A stretch of 64,000 nucleotides of DNA from Corynebacterium halotolerans (GCF_001056295.1 NZ_JVMD01000023.1:186001-250000); one strand, 5' to 3'. Counted from the first letter of the stretch, positions 15,766-24,597 are shown. Numbers and translations: made by a program. Notes: generated by a model from the sequence alone, not told the origin.

Positions 15766-16846
15766 CGCGCTCCTCCCGATGATCGAGGCCGCCGAGGAGC
15801 CCGGCGACGTCGTAAAGCCCCTCGATGCGCACGCCGCCCGGCAGCGCCGGCACGCGCGTGACGGGCCCGCGCCACGCGCCCGCGAGGTCCGCCTGCGAGC
15901 TGCGCTGCACGCGCGCCCGGGCGGCGACGTCGTCGAGTTCGTCGAGCAATGCGGTGGTCAGCGCGTCTTCGCTTGACGACGGCCCGCCGGCCTCGCGAGC
16001 GGCCAGCCGGCGGCCCACGGCGGTGACGTCGGCGTGGTCGAGGGACAGCGCGGCATCGCAGAGGGCGTCGTCGAGGATGCGGTTGACCACCACCGAACCC
16101 AGCGGCAGGTCGGCCTCGGCGAGCTCGTCGAGCGATTCCAGCGACTCGCGCACCGGCAGCGGCTCGGCCAGCGCCACCATGTGCACCCGCGTCGACCCGG
16201 ACCGCAGGAACGCGGCGGTGTCGGCGGCCTGGCGGTGGATCGGCCCGGATGTGGCGATGTCCCCGAGCGCGCGGGTGACGTCGAGGAACCGCACCACCCG
16301 GCCCGTCGGCGGGGCGTCCACGACGACGGCGGACCACCCGCCGCGCCGCGCCTCCGCCACGATGAACCCGGACAGCAGCACGTCCCGCAGGCCCGGGGCG
16401 ATGGTCGTGGCGAACTCGGTGACCCCGAGTCTGCGCGCCGCCGCGATGGCCAGCGAAGAGCCGACGTTGGAGGACAGGTAATCCTCGAGCACCGTCTCGG
16501 CGTCCAGGGAGCAGGCGTGGACTTCGCCGCCGCCCGCCGCCGAGGCCACCTTCTCCGGCATCCGCGGGAATTCGCCCAAGCCCAGCGTCGCCGCGATCGA
16601 CGGCCGGCCCTCGACCTCCACGAGCAGCACGCGCCCGCCGCCGGCGGCCAGCCGCAGCGCCAGCGCACCGGCGATGGTCGACTTCCCGGTGCCGCCCTTG
16701 CCCGTGATCACGTGCACCGCGGCCGCCCCGGGCTCCGCGGACGAAGAAGGCGCGGATGAAGAAGGCGCGGACGAAGAAGGCGGGGACGGCCGAAAGCCGC
16801 CCCCCGCACCTGATCCCGAGCCCGCCCGGGCGCCGTCGTCGCTCAC
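15758..16846 (-). CDS. ArsA/GET3-like ATPase, first of a pair (Rv3679/BagA-like)
   Basis: A 362-residue partner ATPase with Walker A GKGGTGKST (about residues 49-57) and VVVDAPPTGRVVRFLDV further on, which is the family's switch II. The N-terminal 43 residues are Ser/Pro-rich and include a repeated SSSAP unit, encoded by 15-base DNA repeats near 16738-16780. Start GTG 16846: TATCGT ends seven bases before it, giving a leaderless transcript. It diverges from the DUF4177 gene, whose own -10 box is about 20 bases away. Confidence 0.88.
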   Translation of the reverse strand: MSDDGARAGSGSGAGGGFRPSPPSSSAPSSSAPSSSAEPGAAAVHVITGKGGTGKSTIAGALALRLAAGGGRVLLVEVEGRPSIAATLGLGEFPRMPEKVASAAGGGEVHACSLDAETVLEDYLSSNVGSSLAIAAARRLGVTEFATTIAPGLRDVLLSGFIVAEARRGGWSAVVVDAPPTGRVVRFLDVTRALGDIATSGPIHRQAADTAAFLRSGSTRVHMVALAEPLPVRESLESLDELAEADLPLGSVVVNRILDDALCDAALSLDHADVTAVGRRLAAREAGGPSSSEDALTTALLDELDDVAARARVQRSSQADLAGAWRGPVTRVPALPGGVRIEGLYDVAGLLGGLDHREERDE

Positions 16847-16886
16847 CCCATCAACGATAGACTGGGCGGGCGGTTACTGTGTGAGC

Positions 16887-17048
16887 ATGAGCACAACTTG
16901 GGAATACGCCACCGTTCCGCTTCTGACCCACGCCACGAAGCAGATCCTCGACACCTGGGGCGAGGACGGTTGGGAGCTCGTCACCGTCCTTCCCGGGCCC
17001 ACCGGCGAACAGCACGTCGCCTACCTCAAGCGCCAGAAGGGGCAGTAG
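16887..17048 (+). CDS. Small DUF4177-like protein (Rv3678A-like)
   Basis: A 53-residue soluble protein with the family pattern W-E-Y-A-T-V-P near the start and DGWELVTVLPG in the middle, ending in YLKRQ. The function of the family is not known. Placement between the ATPase pair and RidA is shared with mycobacteria. Start: TACTGT ends six bases before ATG 16887, so probably leaderless. The next gene begins three bases after its stop. Confidence 0.82.
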   Translation: MSTTWEYATVPLLTHATKQILDTWGEDGWELVTVLPGPTGEQHVAYLKRQKGQ

Positions 17049-17050
17049 CC

Positions 17051-17542
17051 ATGACCGTCTCCGATCGCCTCCGCGAACTGGGCATCGAATTGCCCGCCGT
17101 CGCCGCACCCGTCGCCGACTACGTGCCGGCCGTGCGCGTCGGCGACCTCGTGTACACCTCCGGCCAGCTGCCCTTCGTCGACGGCGAGCTCGACGCCGTG
17201 GGCAAGGTCCGCGAGATTTCCGCCGCCGGCCACTCCGACACCCACGGCTCCGTCGGGCCGGAGGACGCCAAGGCCGCCGCGCGCATCTGCGCGCTCAACG
17301 CCCTGGCCGCCATCGACGACCTGGTGGGCATCGACAACGTCGAGCGCATCGTCAAGGTCACCGGATTCGTCGCCTCCGACCCCGGCTTCACCGGCCAGCC
17401 CGGCGTCCTCAACGGCGCATCCGAGCTGTTCGGCGAGGTCTTCGGCGATGCCGGGCGCCACGCCCGCTCCGCCGTCGGCGTCAACCAGCTGCCGCTGAAC
17501 GCCCCCGTCGAGGTCGAGGTCATCGCGCAGGTGCGCTCCTAA
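17051..17542 (+). CDS. RidA/YjgF-family protein
   Basis: A 163-residue member of the RidA (YER057c/UK114) superfamily, which removes reactive enamine/imine intermediates or has related roles. Visible features are the N-terminal V-G-D-L-V-Y-T-S-G-Q-L-P strand, the central NALAAIDDLVG and C-terminal PVEVEVIAQV. The canonical catalytic Arg near the C-terminal part is not obvious, so it may belong to a non-deaminating subgroup (Rid1-7 not resolved). It is translated just behind the DUF4177 gene. Confidence 0.85.
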   Translation: MTVSDRLRELGIELPAVAAPVADYVPAVRVGDLVYTSGQLPFVDGELDAVGKVREISAAGHSDTHGSVGPEDAKAAARICALNALAAIDDLVGIDNVERIVKVTGFVASDPGFTGQPGVLNGASELFGEVFGDAGRHARSAVGVNQLPLNAPVEVEVIAQVRS

Positions 17543-17773
17543 CCCCTGGCACGACTCCGGCCCGGGGTCCGGCCCTGGCGCCGGTCCCGGCTCCGGCACC
17601 GCCCGCCCCGCCGGCCCGCCGCCGCGTGGGGCGGGCGCTTCACCTGGCGCGTGGCCGGGCACGCGGCCGGGTGGGGGATCGGGCATGCAACCGAGTACGC
17701 CGCCGGGTGGGGGACCGGGCGTGTGATGCGGTCGGCGGCGAAACCCCCGGCCGCGGCACGTAGGATGGTGGGC

Positions 17774-18586
17774 ATGGAGCATCCCGCTTACAGCCAACTG
17801 CGTCCCATCACCGAGTCGGTCGGCGTCGTCCTGTGCCCCAACCCCAGCTACAGCTCGCTGGAGGGCACGAACGCCTACGTCATCAGGGCGGAGGGCGACG
17901 AGCGCAGCATCGTCGTCGACCCCGGGCCGGAGGACGAGGGGCACCTCAACGTCCTCCACCGGTTCGCGGGCGACGTCGCGCTGATCCTGCTGACCCACCG
18001 CCACGAAGACCACTCCGACGGCGCCCACCGTTTCCGCCAGCTCACCGGGGCCCCGGTGCGGGCCTTCGACGAGCGCTACTGCTCCAGCGACGCGGAGCCG
18101 CTGAAGGACGGCGAGCGTATCGTGCTCGATGGCATCACGCCGCAGGTCGAGGTCGTGTCGACGCCGGGCCACACCGCCGATTCCGTCTGTTTCTTCGTCC
18201 ACACCGGCGACGGCGGCGACGAGGACGTCGAGGGCATCATGACCGGCGACACCATCGCCGGCCGCCACACCACCATGATCTCCGAGACCGACGGCGACCT
18301 CGGCGAGTACATCAAGACCCTCCACCTGCTCCAGGACCGCGGCGACGGGGTGCGACTGCTGCCGGGGCACGGCGAGGATCTGCCGGACATCACGGTCATG
18401 ACCAAGAAGTACATCGAGCGCCGCGAGCAGCGCCTGGCCCAGGTCAAGGAGGCGCTGGAGAAGCTGGGCGAGGACGCCACCGTGGGGCAGATCGTCGACG
18501 AGATCTACACCGACGTCGACCCGGTGCTGCGCCACGCGGCCGAACAGTCGACGCGCGTGACCATGCGCTACCTCGAGGCGCAGTAG
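17774..18586 (+). CDS. Metallo-beta-lactamase-fold hydrolase (Rv3677c-like)
   Basis: A 270-residue MBL-fold protein. The zinc motif T-H-R-H-E-D-H-S-D (HxHxDH) lies near residues 75-84, the second His in TPGHTADS near 134, the bridging Asp in MTGDT and the final His in LPGHGED. A helical C-terminal part (about 215-270) is typical of LACTB2-like RNases/hydrolases. Substrate unknown. TAGGAT ends seven bases before ATG 17774, so the mRNA is probably leaderless. The preceding 230 bases hold an imperfect GCCGGGTGGGGGA repeat but no gene. Confidence 0.88.
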   Translation: MEHPAYSQLRPITESVGVVLCPNPSYSSLEGTNAYVIRAEGDERSIVVDPGPEDEGHLNVLHRFAGDVALILLTHRHEDHSDGAHRFRQLTGAPVRAFDERYCSSDAEPLKDGERIVLDGITPQVEVVSTPGHTADSVCFFVHTGDGGDEDVEGIMTGDTIAGRHTTMISETDGDLGEYIKTLHLLQDRGDGVRLLPGHGEDLPDITVMTKKYIERREQRLAQVKEALEKLGEDATVGQIVDEIYTDVDPVLRHAAEQSTRVTMRYLEAQ

Positions 18587-18618
18587 CCCGCGCCCTTCCC
18601 TTTTGCTTTGCGACGCGG

Positions 18619-18649
18619 AAAGCGCCGTCCCCGTGGGGGACGGCGCTTT
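18619..18649. terminator. Bidirectional terminator between MBL gene and glxR
   Basis: Arms AAAGCGCCGTCCCC and GGGGACGGCGCTTT pair perfectly over 14 bases around a GTG loop. The A-run on one side and T-run on the other let it serve both converging genes. A GCTTTGCGACG motif (18605-18615) abuts it. Confidence 0.9.
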
Positions 18650-18679
18650 GTCCGTTTCGGGCGGGGCGAACCGCCGGCG

Positions 18680-19369
18680 TTATCGGGCGCGGCGTGCGAG
18701 GCGCTCGGTGTCGCAGATGACCACGGACTTGCCCTCCAGGCGGATCCAGCCGCGGTGGGCGAATTCGGCGAGGGCCTTGTTCACGGTTTCGCGGGAGGCG
18801 CCGACCAGCTGGGCGATTTCCTCCTGCGTCAGGTCGTGGGTGACGCGGAGGTTGGCGCCCTCCTGGGTGCCGAAGCGGTTGGCCAGCTGCAGCAGCGCCT
18901 TGGCCACGCGGCCGGGCACGTCGGTGAAGATGAGGTCGGCCAGCGAGTTGTTGGTGCGGCGCAGGCGGCGGGCCAGCATGCGCAGCAGCTGGGCGGAGAT
19001 GTCCGGGTGGTCGTCGATCCACTGGTGCAGCAGGTCGGAGTTCATCGACGCCGCGGTGACCTCGGTGACGCAGACGGCGGACGACGTGCGCGGGCCGGGG
19101 TCGAAGATGGACAGCTCGCCGAACATGTCGGAGGGGCCCATGATGGTGAGCAGGTTCTCGCGGCCGTCGGAGGAGTGGCGCGCGAGCTTCACCTTGCCGT
19201 CGATGATGATGTACAGGCGGTCGCCCGGCTCACCCTCGTTGAAGATGGTGGTGCCCCGGGGGAAGCGGACGGTTTCCAGCTCGGTGAGCAGGGCCTGGAC
19301 CGCCTCCGGGTCGACTCCCTGGAATACTCCGGCGCGGGAGAGGATCTCCTGTACGTCGTCCACGGTCAT
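18680..19369 (-). CDS. glxR: cAMP-sensing global regulator GlxR (CRP family)
   Basis: A 229-residue CRP/FNR protein, very close to the 227 residues of C. glutamicum GlxR. The cyclic-nucleotide pocket shows [16 protein letters not shown] (PBC motif; about residues 98-113) and the C-terminal helix-turn-helix reads [21 protein letters not shown] (split here: [12 protein letters not shown] then SRETVNKAL). GlxR controls a very large part of metabolism in corynebacteria. The start at 19369 has AGGAGA spaced correctly. Two CRP-like boxes lie upstream (19473-19488, 19564-19579), consistent with autoregulation. The adenylate cyclase is at 40902-42428. Confidence 0.96.
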   Translation of the reverse strand: MTVDDVQEILSRAGVFQGVDPEAVQALLTELETVRFPRGTTIFNEGEPGDRLYIIIDGKVKLARHSSDGRENLLTIMGPSDMFGELSIFDPGPRTSSAVCVTEVTAASMNSDLLHQWIDDHPDISAQLLRMLARRLRRTNNSLADLIFTDVPGRVAKALLQLANRFGTQEGANLRVTHDLTQEEIAQLVGASRETVNKALAEFAHRGWIRLEGKSVVICDTERLARRAR

Positions 19370-19472
19370 GTTCTCCTGTCCTGTCGCGTGCCAGAGCGCG
19401 GCGTGGTGATTGAGGATCGGGCGAGCCTCGTCCGGGCGCGCCGCTGTTGGGCGGCGTCTGGCCGCACTTCTT

Positions 19473-19488
19473 TGTGACGAATCCCACT
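19473..19488. promoter_or_regulatory. CRP-type box upstream of glxR
   Basis: TGTGACGAATCCCACT keeps the TGTGA half and CAC of the other half of the GlxR consensus, about 9 of 12 defined positions. It lies about 104 bases before the glxR start, near the likely promoter. A sister box with the same core is 91 bases away. Confidence 0.4.
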
Positions 19489-19563
19489 CTAGATGAATAT
19501 CCTCTTTCATGGGGAAACGCCGCGTGGGAAAATCGGCGGATTCTCTGCGCAACCTCTGGATTA

Positions 19564-19579
19564 TGTGACGGATCCCACG
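19564..19579. promoter_or_regulatory. Second CRP-type box between glxR and nth
   Basis: TGTGACGGATCCCACG differs from the first box at few positions and is followed by another TGTGACC half-site (about 19583). It lies about 100 bases before the nth start, so it could act on either gene. Confidence 0.4.
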
Positions 19580-19671
19580 GCATGTGACCTCGGGGGCGGC
19601 GGTCCGGGCCGTCGTGAAGCATGTCGGCGAAGGCGGGGGACGGATCCGCGCCGGTCGCTAGGATGTGCCCC

Positions 19672-20547
19672 ATGCCCGCAAACCCAGTGCCCGTGCCGCA
19701 GCCGACCCGACCCACGGGGACGCTGACCGGCACGCGGCGCCGCAAGCCGGGGACGCACCCCGCGGCGAAGGGGAAGGAAACGCGGCTGGGGATGGTGCGC
19801 CGCGCCCGCCGCGTCAACCGGACGCTGGCCGTCGGCTACCCGGACGCGCATTGCGAGCTCGATTTCACCGACCCGTACGAGCTGACGGTGGCGACGATCC
19901 TGTCGGCGCAGTGCACCGACGTGCGGGTCAACATGGTCACGCCCGCGCTGTTCGCGGCATTCCCCGATGCGCGCGCGTTGGCCGGGGCGGATGTCGCGGT
20001 GGTCGAGGAGCTGATCCGCTCGACCGGGTTCTACCGGGCGAAGGCGGCGAACATCATCGGGTTCGCGCGCGGCGTGGTCGAGCGGCACGACGGCGAGGTG
20101 CCGGGCACGCTCGAGGAGCTGACGGCGCTGCCCGGCGTGGGCCGCAAAACCGCGAACGTGGTGCTGGGCAATGCCTTCGGCGTGCCGGGGCTGACGGTGG
20201 ACACGCATTTCGGGCGGCTGGTCCGGCGGCTCGGATTCACCGCGGAAGACGATCCGGTGCGCGTGGAACGCGAGATGATGGACGTCATCGAACGCCCCGA
20301 GTGGACGTGGTTCTCGCACCGCATCATCTTCCACGGCCGCCGCGTGTGCCATTCGCGCAGGGCGGCGTGCGGGGCCTGTTTCCTCGCGGCCGACTGCCCG
20401 TCGTATGGTCTCGCCGGGCCCGCCGAACCCGAGACGGCCGAAAAGCTGATCAAGTCCCCCGACCGGGACCACCTGCTGGCCCTGGCCGGGCTGGGGGAGG
20501 ACCCCGGGCCGCTTGACGACGACCGACGTGAGGACGTGACCGCGTGA
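19672..20547 (+). CDS. nth: Endonuclease III (DNA glycosylase/AP lyase)
   Basis: Base-excision repair enzyme of 291 residues for oxidised pyrimidines. The helix-hairpin-helix [14 protein letters not shown] carries the catalytic Lys, TVDTHFGRL the catalytic Asp, and C-x6-C-x2-C-x5-C near the end ([17 protein letters not shown]) binds the [4Fe-4S] cluster. It has N- and C-terminal extensions of about 30 residues relative to E. coli Nth. TAGGAT ends seven bases before ATG 19672, a leaderless start. It heads an operon whose next gene overlaps its stop. Confidence 0.96.
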   Translation: MPANPVPVPQPTRPTGTLTGTRRRKPGTHPAAKGKETRLGMVRRARRVNRTLAVGYPDAHCELDFTDPYELTVATILSAQCTDVRVNMVTPALFAAFPDARALAGADVAVVEELIRSTGFYRAKAANIIGFARGVVERHDGEVPGTLEELTALPGVGRKTANVVLGNAFGVPGLTVDTHFGRLVRRLGFTAEDDPVRVEREMMDVIERPEWTWFSHRIIFHGRRVCHSRRAACGACFLAADCPSYGLAGPAEPETAEKLIKSPDRDHLLALAGLGEDPGPLDDDRREDVTA

Positions 20548-21254
20548 ACGACGACATGAACCGCGCCGACCCCGGCCGCGGCGACGCCGGCGAGCCCGGT
20601 TCGATAAGAGAGCCGAGCCCGGTGTCCGTGCCGCGGGGTTCGGCGAGGCCGTCGACCGTCATCGCCGTGCTCCTGGCCGTGCTCGGGACCGTCGCCGTGC
20701 TCTGGTTCGCGGTGTCGCAGACCATGGGCGGCAACGAACCGGCCGCAGGGTCGGGCGACGGCGAACTTGCCGAGGACGTCGTCGCAAAGCGGCCAGAATG
20801 CCCCGAACCCGCGCCGGGCGCCACCGGATACGGCCCGCTGGCCGGCGTCACGCTGCCGTGCCTCGGCGCCGGGCACCAGGGCGAAATCGACGTCGCCGCC
20901 GCGCTGGCCGGGAAGCCCGCCGTGGTCAACGTGTGGTCGTGGAACTGCGCCCCGTGCCGCGAGGAACTGCCCGTGCTCGAGGAATGGGCGGCCGCCAACC
21001 CGGACGTGCGCGTCGTCGGCGTGCAGGCGGCGACCAGCGAAGCCCGCGGCGCGGCGCTGCTGGAGGACCTCGGCGTGAAGAACTTCGTCTCCTACCAGGA
21101 CGGATTCGACGCAGTCGGGCCCGCGCTGGAGCTGCCGCGCGTCGTGCCCATCACCGTCGTGCTGCGCGCCGACGGCACCGTGGCCAAGGTGCTGCCGAAG
21201 GCCTTCGCATCCGTCGACGAGTTCGACGCCGCCGTCCGGGAGGCGCTCGCATGA
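20544..21254 (+). CDS. Membrane-anchored thioredoxin-like protein (TlpA/ResA type)
   Basis: A 236-residue protein with a cytoplasmic N-terminus, one membrane helix (about 35-57) and an external thioredoxin domain. The active site is C-A-P-C in [11 protein letters not shown] (near 135), with the cis-Pro loop RVVPITVVL later. It probably keeps exported thiols reduced or serves cytochrome maturation. Start GTG 20544 overlaps the nth stop (GTGA); ATG at 20556 is an alternative. Confidence 0.88.
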   Translation: MNDDMNRADPGRGDAGEPGSIREPSPVSVPRGSARPSTVIAVLLAVLGTVAVLWFAVSQTMGGNEPAAGSGDGELAEDVVAKRPECPEPAPGATGYGPLAGVTLPCLGAGHQGEIDVAAALAGKPAVVNVWSWNCAPCREELPVLEEWAAANPDVRVVGVQAATSEARGAALLEDLGVKNFVSYQDGFDAVGPALELPRVVPITVVLRADGTVAKVLPKAFASVDEFDAAVREALA

Positions 21255-22018
21255 CCGCCGGCGGAGCGGCCGGGCACCGCATCCCCGGCCTCAAGCCCGT
21301 CCACGAGGCCATCGAAGTTACCCCGCCGTGGCTCGCGCCCGTGCTCGGCGACGGCGAGGACCCGGGTCTGACGGCGCTGCGGCGGGCGGCGTCGACCGTC
21401 GATGAGCCGCTGGAAAATCCGGACGAATCCGCCGTGCTGGTCCTGCTCGGCGGCGATGCGATGGCGGCGGACCGGCCGGAGGACGCCCTGGTCGTGCTCA
21501 CGCACCGGTCGCCGACGCTGCGCCGCCACGCCGGGCAGATGGCCTTCCCCGGCGGCCGGCGCGACCCGGGCGACCGCGACGCCGTGCACACCGCGCTGCG
21601 CGAAGCGGAAGAGGAAACCGGCCTGCGGCCCGACGCGGTGACGCCGCTGCGGGTGCTCGACTCCATCGACATCAACCGGACCGGCTTCGCCGTCCACCCC
21701 GTGCTCGCCTACTGGCACGACCCGCACGACCTGCGCGTCGTCGACCCCAACGAAACCGACGCCGTGCTGCCCGTGCGCATCTCCGACCTCATCGACCCCG
21801 AAAACCGCATCCGCGTCGGCTGGGGCAACTGGTCCGGCCCGGCGTTCCGCGTCGGCGACTTCGTCGTGTGGGGGTTCACCGGGGGCGTGCTCGATCACCT
21901 GCTGGAAGGCGCCGGCTGGGCGGAGCCGTGGGATGATGGCACGGTGCTCGACCTGCGCGAAACGCTGGCGCGGTCGGCGAACCGGGAAACCTTCGGAAGG
22001 GACGGGGCGAAACGATGA
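21251..22018 (+). CDS. NUDIX hydrolase (CoA pyrophosphatase-like)
   Basis: A 255-residue NUDIX protein with the box G-x5-E-x7-R-E-x2-E-E-x-G present as GRRDPGDRDAVHTALREAEE followed by ETGL. The preceding HAGQMAFPGG segment is characteristic of the CoA-diphosphatase subgroup (NudL/Rv3672c), which splits CoA and acyl-CoA. Start and stop overlap both neighbours by four bases, so it is translated as part of the nth operon. Confidence 0.9.
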   Translation: MTAGGAAGHRIPGLKPVHEAIEVTPPWLAPVLGDGEDPGLTALRRAASTVDEPLENPDESAVLVLLGGDAMAADRPEDALVVLTHRSPTLRRHAGQMAFPGGRRDPGDRDAVHTALREAEEETGLRPDAVTPLRVLDSIDINRTGFAVHPVLAYWHDPHDLRVVDPNETDAVLPVRISDLIDPENRIRVGWGNWSGPAFRVGDFVVWGFTGGVLDHLLEGAGWAEPWDDGTVLDLRETLARSANRETFGRDGAKR

Positions 22019-23220
22019 CGGCCGCGATCGACGGCGGGCTCGTGCTCGACGTGCTGCTCATTCTCGCCGTGCTCAGCGCGATGGCACTCGGCTGGCGGCA
22101 GGGCGCGCTCGCGTCGGCGCTGTCGATCATCGGCGTCATCGCCGGCGGCATCGTCGGCCTGGAACTCGCGCCGCCCGCCATGGACCTGGTGGAGGGCCGC
22201 GCCGCGCGGCTGATCATCGGCGTGGCCGTGCTCATCGGCATGGTCGTGCTCGGCCACACGGTCGGGGCGGTGTCGGGGCAGTCGCTGCGCAACCGCATGC
22301 GCTCGCCCATGGCCGTCGGCCTGGACTCGGGATTCGGTGCGGTGGTGCAGGCGGCGGCGACGCTGATCGTCGCGTGGATGGTGGCGCTGCCGCTGGCCAC
22401 GGTGCTGCCCGGGCAGTTCGGCGATTCGATCCGCGACTCGGCGGTGCTGGCCACCGTCGACGAGGTCGCCCCCGAATCGTGGGCGGGCCTCCCGTCGTCC
22501 ATCGTCCGCCGCATCGACGACTCCGGCGTGCCCGCGGCGATCGCCCCGTTCGAGAAGCGGCCCGAGCACGACGCCACCCCGGCGGACCCGTCGGTCATCG
22601 ACCAGGGCGTCGTCGACCGCATCCGCCCGTCGATCGTGCGCGTGCTCGGCGAGGCGCCGCAGTGCCGCCGCCTGCTCCAGGGCACGGGTTTCGTGATCGC
22701 CCCCGACCTGGTGGTCACCAACGCCCACGTCGTCGCCGGCGTGGAGACGGTGCGCATGGAGACCGTCGCCGGAATGGTCGACGCGCGCGTGGTCCACTTC
22801 GACCCGCTCGACGACATCGCCATCCTGCGGTCCTGGGATCTGCCGCTGACCCCGCTGCCGTGGGCCGCGAACGAGGGCAAGCCCGGCGAGGGCGCGGTCG
22901 TGCTCGGCTTCCCCGAGTCCGGACCGTTCACGGCGACCGCCGCGCGCATCGAGGAGAAGCTGCTGATCCGCGGCCCCGACATCTACTCGGCCAGCCGCCA
23001 CGACCGCGAGGCGTACGTCCTGCGCTCCGACGTCCGCCACGGCAATTCGGGCGGGCCGCTGATCAATCCGCGGGGCGAGGCCCTGGGCGTGGTGTTCGGC
23101 GCCGGCGTCAACGACGACCAGACCGGCTACGCGCTGACCGCCGCGGAGACCGAAGCGCACATCAAGATGGCCCGCGACCTCATCGAGCCCGCGGACACCC
23201 GGGAGTGCGTGGCCCAGTAG
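22015..23220 (+). CDS. marP: Membrane serine protease MarP
   Basis: A 401-residue protein with a CvpA-like N-terminus of four membrane helices (about residues 8-140) and a periplasmic trypsin-like domain. The catalytic triad is His238 (TNAHVV), Asp267 (DDIAIL) and Ser345 (GNSGGP). Spacing is nearly identical to that of M. tuberculosis MarP, which processes a peptidoglycan hydrolase and gives acid resistance. A possible disulfide uses the Cys in RVLGEAPQCRR and the Cys near the C-terminus (RECVAQ). Last gene of the nth-thioredoxin-NUDIX-marP operon. Confidence 0.94.
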   Translation: MTAAIDGGLVLDVLLILAVLSAMALGWRQGALASALSIIGVIAGGIVGLELAPPAMDLVEGRAARLIIGVAVLIGMVVLGHTVGAVSGQSLRNRMRSPMAVGLDSGFGAVVQAAATLIVAWMVALPLATVLPGQFGDSIRDSAVLATVDEVAPESWAGLPSSIVRRIDDSGVPAAIAPFEKRPEHDATPADPSVIDQGVVDRIRPSIVRVLGEAPQCRRLLQGTGFVIAPDLVVTNAHVVAGVETVRMETVAGMVDARVVHFDPLDDIAILRSWDLPLTPLPWAANEGKPGEGAVVLGFPESGPFTATAARIEEKLLIRGPDIYSASRHDREAYVLRSDVRHGNSGGPLINPRGEALGVVFGAGVNDDQTGYALTAAETEAHIKMARDLIEPADTRECVAQ

Positions 23221-23320
23221 GGGGCGGGCGGCCTCAGCCGATGCGTCCCGTGACCTTGTGCTCGGCCGTTGCGGTGGCCGAGGTCTCCGGCTGGCGCATC
23301 CCGCCGGGATGCGACGGCTA

Positions 23321-23355
23321 ACCCACCCCGAATGGGCAGACCCACCCCGAATCGG
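23321..23355. repeat. Half-copies of the palindromic repeat
   Basis: ACCCACCCCGAATGGGCAG is followed directly by ACCCACCCCGAATCGGG. Both begin like the left arm of the palindromes at 14437 and 23382 but lack the complementary right arm. Confidence 0.7.
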
Positions 23356-23381
23356 GCCCGGGGATGGCACCGTCCCCCGTT

Positions 23382-23445
23382 AACCCACCCCGAATGCGCA
23401 GACCCACCTGTTTCAGCGGGTGGGTCTGCGCATTCGGGGTGGGTT
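23382..23445. terminator. Second copy of the long palindrome
   Basis: Arms 23382-23408 and 23419-23445 pair perfectly over 27 bases (AACCCACCCCGAATGCGCAG, then ACCCACC) around a ten-base partly paired loop. Arm sequence is the same as at 14437-14498. It lies between convergent genes (marP and the hydrolase) and should end both transcripts. Confidence 0.85.
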
Positions 23446-23640
23446 TGCGCGAGGGCACGCTGCTCCGGCACGAGGACGCCGCATTGCTTGGGCGCGAAGG
23501 CGCCGTACTGCTCCGGCGCGGGGAAACGGCGGGTGCGGTGCCCCGGTGCAGTCACCCCATCGGCCCGGCGCAGCCACTCCATCGGCCCGGTGCCGTGGTG
23601 CCCCTGTGCCCGGCGTCCGCAACCTCCCGGGACATGACGG

Positions 23641-24597
23641 TCAACCGAGGTCCGGGTGCTCCCGGCGCACCGCGGCGATGACGATGTCCGCGACCTCGTC
23701 GGGGGCCTCCAGCGCGGGGTAGTGGCCGACGCCCGGCAGGGTCACCGATTCGACCACCGGGGATTCCGCCAGCGTGCGCTCGCTGACCATCGGGTCGCCC
23801 GCGCCGACGACGATCCACGTCGGCGGCATCGCCGTGCGCGCCAGAATGCGCATCCAGCGCCGCCACGCCGGACCGGTCGGGGCGGCCAACCACTCGAGGT
23901 GCTGCAACGCCGGCGCCAGGGCGCCCGCACGCAACGAGCGCTCCATCAGGCGCGCCGATTCGGTTCCCTCCGGGGTGTCGGCGAAACCGGGGCCGGCGAT
24001 CTTCATGGCGTCGGCGACGATGCCCGTCGCCGTGCGCCCGCTGCCGCGGCCGACTTTGCGGATGATCGACGCGTACCTGCCGAACGCCCACGACGCCCGC
24101 AGCGGGCGGGAGAAGGGTCGGCGGATGGCTTCGCGACGCCACGCGGCGGGATGCGGCATGCCGCAGGACACGATGCCGGAGACGAGCTTCGGCGCGCGCG
24201 CCGCCAGCGTCCATGCGACGAGGGCGCCGTAGCCCTGGCCGACGACGGTCGCCCGCGAGTGGCCCAACGCGCGGATCAGCCCCGCCGCGTCATCGGCGGC
24301 CGCGTTGGGGCGGTAGCCGGAGGGCGTGCGGTCGGACGTGCCGTAGCCGCGCAGGGACACCGCCACCGCATGGACCGGCAGATCGGCCAGCAGCGGCAGC
24401 ACGCGCCGCCAGTCGAACCAGCCTCCGGTGGCCGTGTGGATGAAAAGGACCAGCGGCGACGACGGAGCCCCGCACTCTGCGACGTGCAGCCGCTGTCCGC
24501 GGACGTGGACCATGCGGTGGGTCCACGGACCGTCGAGCAGCACCTCGTCGGGGTGCGGGGCGGGGGCGTCGGCGCCGCCGGGAAGTTCGCCGTTCAC
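23641..24597 (-). CDS. Alpha/beta hydrolase (EphE-like) with altered nucleophile
   Basis: About 318 residues with the alpha/beta-hydrolase fold: the oxyanion region FIHTATGG-W-F-D-W, SLRGYGTSD, and C-terminal GVGHYPALEAP with the catalytic-type His. It corresponds by position to mycobacterial ephE, next to marP. The nucleophile elbow reads V-V-G-Q-G-Y-G-A: the central residue is Gly where Ser (esterases) or Asp (epoxide hydrolases) is expected. The protein may thus be a non-enzymatic relative or use another residue. Start GTG 24597 is chosen because GAGGA lies seven bases before it; the frame is open further upstream into the next gene. Confidence 0.78.
   Translation of the reverse strand: MNGELPGGADAPAPHPDEVLLDGPWTHRMVHVRGQRLHVAECGAPSSPLVLFIHTATGGWFDWRRVLPLLADLPVHAVAVSLRGYGTSDRTPSGYRPNAAADDAAGLIRALGHSRATVVGQGYGALVAWTLAARAPKLVSGIVSCGMPHPAAWRREAIRRPFSRPLRASWAFGRYASIIRKVGRGSGRTATGIVADAMKIAGPGFADTPEGTESARLMERSLRAGALAPALQHLEWLAAPTGPAWRRWMRILARTAMPPTWIVVGAGDPMVSERTLAESPVVESVTLPGVGHYPALEAPDEVADIVIAAVRREHPDLG

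Larger units (their letters stand above)
19370..19671. other. Divergent control region of glxR and nth
   Basis: No gene. It contains the glxR leader and promoter (AT-rich around 19485-19515), two related CRP-type boxes and the leaderless -10 box TAGGAT (19659-19664) of nth. Its AT content is distinctly higher than that of the surrounding genes. Confidence 0.6.
23221..23640. other. Convergent intergenic region with a palindromic repeat
   Basis: No gene. It contains two tandem half-copies (23321-23355) and one full hairpin copy (23382-23445) of the repeat also found at 14437-14498. Bases 23446-23640 are GC-rich, with short repeats such as CGGCCCGG and CACCCCATCGGCC, and otherwise show nothing. 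Confidence 0.65.
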
